Shown: positions 13,091 through 14,032 of the stretch, in pieces
How positions within the stretch are numbered: the first letter of the stretch is position 1
How the letters are laid out: the number at the start of each line of letters is the position of its first letter
Origin: Zymomonas sp.
GTDB taxonomy: Bacteria; Pseudomonadota; Alphaproteobacteria; Sphingomonadales; Sphingomonadaceae
Assembly (NCBI GenBank): GCA_027489105.1
Contig: JAIYAJ010000375.1
Coordinates: forward strand, 1-14,032
Direction: 5' to 3'
DNA length: 14,032 nt
Position numbers and translations under genes: made by a program
The notes under the pieces: generated by a model
The model's input: the letters and a program-made list of their open reading frames with translations, nothing else
Told to the model about the DNA's origin: nothing
Database searches by the model: none

Positions 13091-14032
13091 TGCTGCAGGG
13101 CACGGGTTCCGATGTCGGCAAGTCGGTGCTCGTCGCCGGGCTCTGTCGCGCGCTCGTCAACCGGGGCTTGTCGGTGCGGCCGTTCAAACCGCAGAATATG
13201 TCGAACAACGCTGCGGTGACGATCGACGGCGGCGAGATCGGCCGCGCGCAGGCGTTGCAGGCGATTGCCTGCCGCGTGCCACCCCACAGCGACTTCAACC
13301 CGGTGCTGCTCAAGCCACAGGCCGATCGGACGTCGCAACTGATCGTCCATGGCAAGGTGCGGGGCACGCTGGGTGCGGCCAATTTCCGCGAAGCGCGCCG
13401 CCCGCTGCTCGACGAGGTGATGCAGAGTTTCCGCCGGCTCGAACAGGACTGCGACATCGTCCTGGTCGAGGGCGCGGGTTCGCCGGCCGAGATCAACCTG
13501 CGCGCAGGCGATATCGCGAATATGGGCTTCGGACGGGAGGCCGGCGTGCCCGTGCTGCTGATCGGCGACATCGATCGGGGCGGGGTGATCGCGGCGATCG
13601 TCGGTACCCGAACGGTCATCGATCCGGCGGACGCGGCGATGATCCGGGGCTTCATCATCAACAAGTTTCGCGGTGATCCCGCCCTGTTCGAGGATGGCTA
13701 TCGCCAGATAGAGATGCTGTCGGGCTGGAAAGGGCATGGTGTGCTGCCTTGGGTTTCGGCCGTCGCGCGCCTGCCGAGCGAGGACGCGGTCGTGCTGGAG
13801 AAGGACGTCGCTGTCGGTGAGAAAAAGCGCATCCTGATCGCCTGCCCGATCATCCCGCGCATCGCCAATTTCGACGATCTCGATCCGCTGAAGGCCGAAG
13901 CCGGGGTCGAACTGGTCATGGTTCCGCCGGGACGCCCACTGCCGGCGGAGGCCGCGCTGATCGTCCTGCCCGGATCGAAGGCGACGATCGCCGACCTTGC
14001 CGCCTTCCGCGCCGAAGGCTGGGACATCGACC
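13078..14032 (+). CDS. cobQ: Cobyric acid synthase, N-terminal two thirds (3'-truncated by window)
   Basis: Glutamine-dependent enzyme that amidates side chains b, d, e and g of adenosylcobyrinic acid a,c-diamide to give adenosylcobyric acid. About 318 of roughly 485 codons are visible. The N-terminal ATP-binding domain has the P-loop-like [15 protein letters not shown] (Lys15), [12 protein letters not shown] (36-44 region), [24 protein letters not shown] and FIINKFRGD; the start of the glutaminase-like domain shows [10 protein letters not shown] and [12 protein letters not shown] (296-307). The nucleophilic cysteine lies beyond the window. ATG 13078 was chosen over the in-frame ATG at 13072 because AGGAGG at 13066-13071 leaves the normal 6-base spacing only for 13078. 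It overlaps the cbiB end by 13 bases. Confidence 0.95.
   Translation, partial: MAALMLQGTGSDVGKSVLVAGLCRALVNRGLSVRPFKPQNMSNNAAVTIDGGEIGRAQALQAIACRVPPHSDFNPVLLKPQADRTSQLIVHGKVRGTLGAANFREARRPLLDEVMQSFRRLEQDCDIVLVEGAGSPAEINLRAGDIANMGFGREAGVPVLLIGDIDRGGVIAAIVGTRTVIDPADAAMIRGFIINKFRGDPALFEDGYRQIEMLSGWKGHGVLPWVSAVARLPSEDAVVLEKDVAVGEKKRILIACPIIPRIANFDDLDPLKAEAGVELVMVPPGRPLPAEAALIVLPGSKATIADLAAFRAEGWDID

Noticed and set aside
1..14032. CRISPR array, insertion sequence, tRNA or rRNA
   Set aside because: I saw no spaced direct repeats, transposase motifs, terminal inverted repeats or tRNA-like cloverleaf. The frequent CGATCG-type words reflect GC-rich codon use, not a repeat family.

Overview
This GC-rich window (very high G/C at third codon positions, tightly packed genes) most likely comes from an alphaproteobacterium. 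The codon habits, the protein sequences and the content of the vitamin B12 cluster point to the Sphingomonadales (Sphingomonas, Sphingobium, Rhizorhabdus or similar). That placement is judged by eye, not by database search.

Layout. The window opens inside alaS (alanyl-tRNA synthetase, C-terminal part, ends at 1556). Everything after it concerns cobalamin. A first cobalamin riboswitch (about 1640-1850) and a long leader precede cobO (corrinoid adenosyltransferase) and bluB (5,6-dimethylbenzimidazole synthase). Next comes an ABC importer for corrinoids. Its periplasmic binding protein gene (btuF-like) is on the minus strand, while the permease (btuC) and ATPase (btuD) are on the plus strand. 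A second cobalamin riboswitch (about 6077-6248) precedes btuB, the TonB-dependent outer-membrane receptor. After a short intergenic region rich in hairpins comes a run of seven overlapping genes: a DUF1636 protein, cobT, cobC (alpha-ribazole phosphatase), cobS, cobD (threonine-phosphate decarboxylase, named cobC in Pseudomonas denitrificans), cbiB (aminopropanol arm attachment) and cobQ (cobyric acid synthase), which runs off the end.

How it works together. BtuB brings corrinoids across the outer membrane, BtuF-BtuCD takes them across the inner membrane, and CobO adenosylates the cobalt. CobQ, CobD and CbiB take the corrinoid to adenosylcobinamide phosphate. BluB makes the lower base, CobT activates it to alpha-ribazole phosphate, and CobS and CobC complete the nucleotide loop. 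The adenosylcobinamide kinase/guanylyltransferase (cobU/cobP) is the one nucleotide-loop step missing here, and no corrin-ring genes are visible. The module therefore looks like uptake plus late assembly or salvage, unless further genes lie outside the window.

The most interesting parts are not the recognised enzymes. They are the btuB-DUF1636 intergenic region (three hairpins, one enclosing part of a Shine-Dalgarno sequence), the DUF1636 protein with a ferredoxin-like cysteine pattern, the antisense position of btuF between two plus-strand units, and the long cobO leader with a short upstream ORF and a second sequestered Shine-Dalgarno. I found no mobile element, CRISPR array, tRNA or rRNA.
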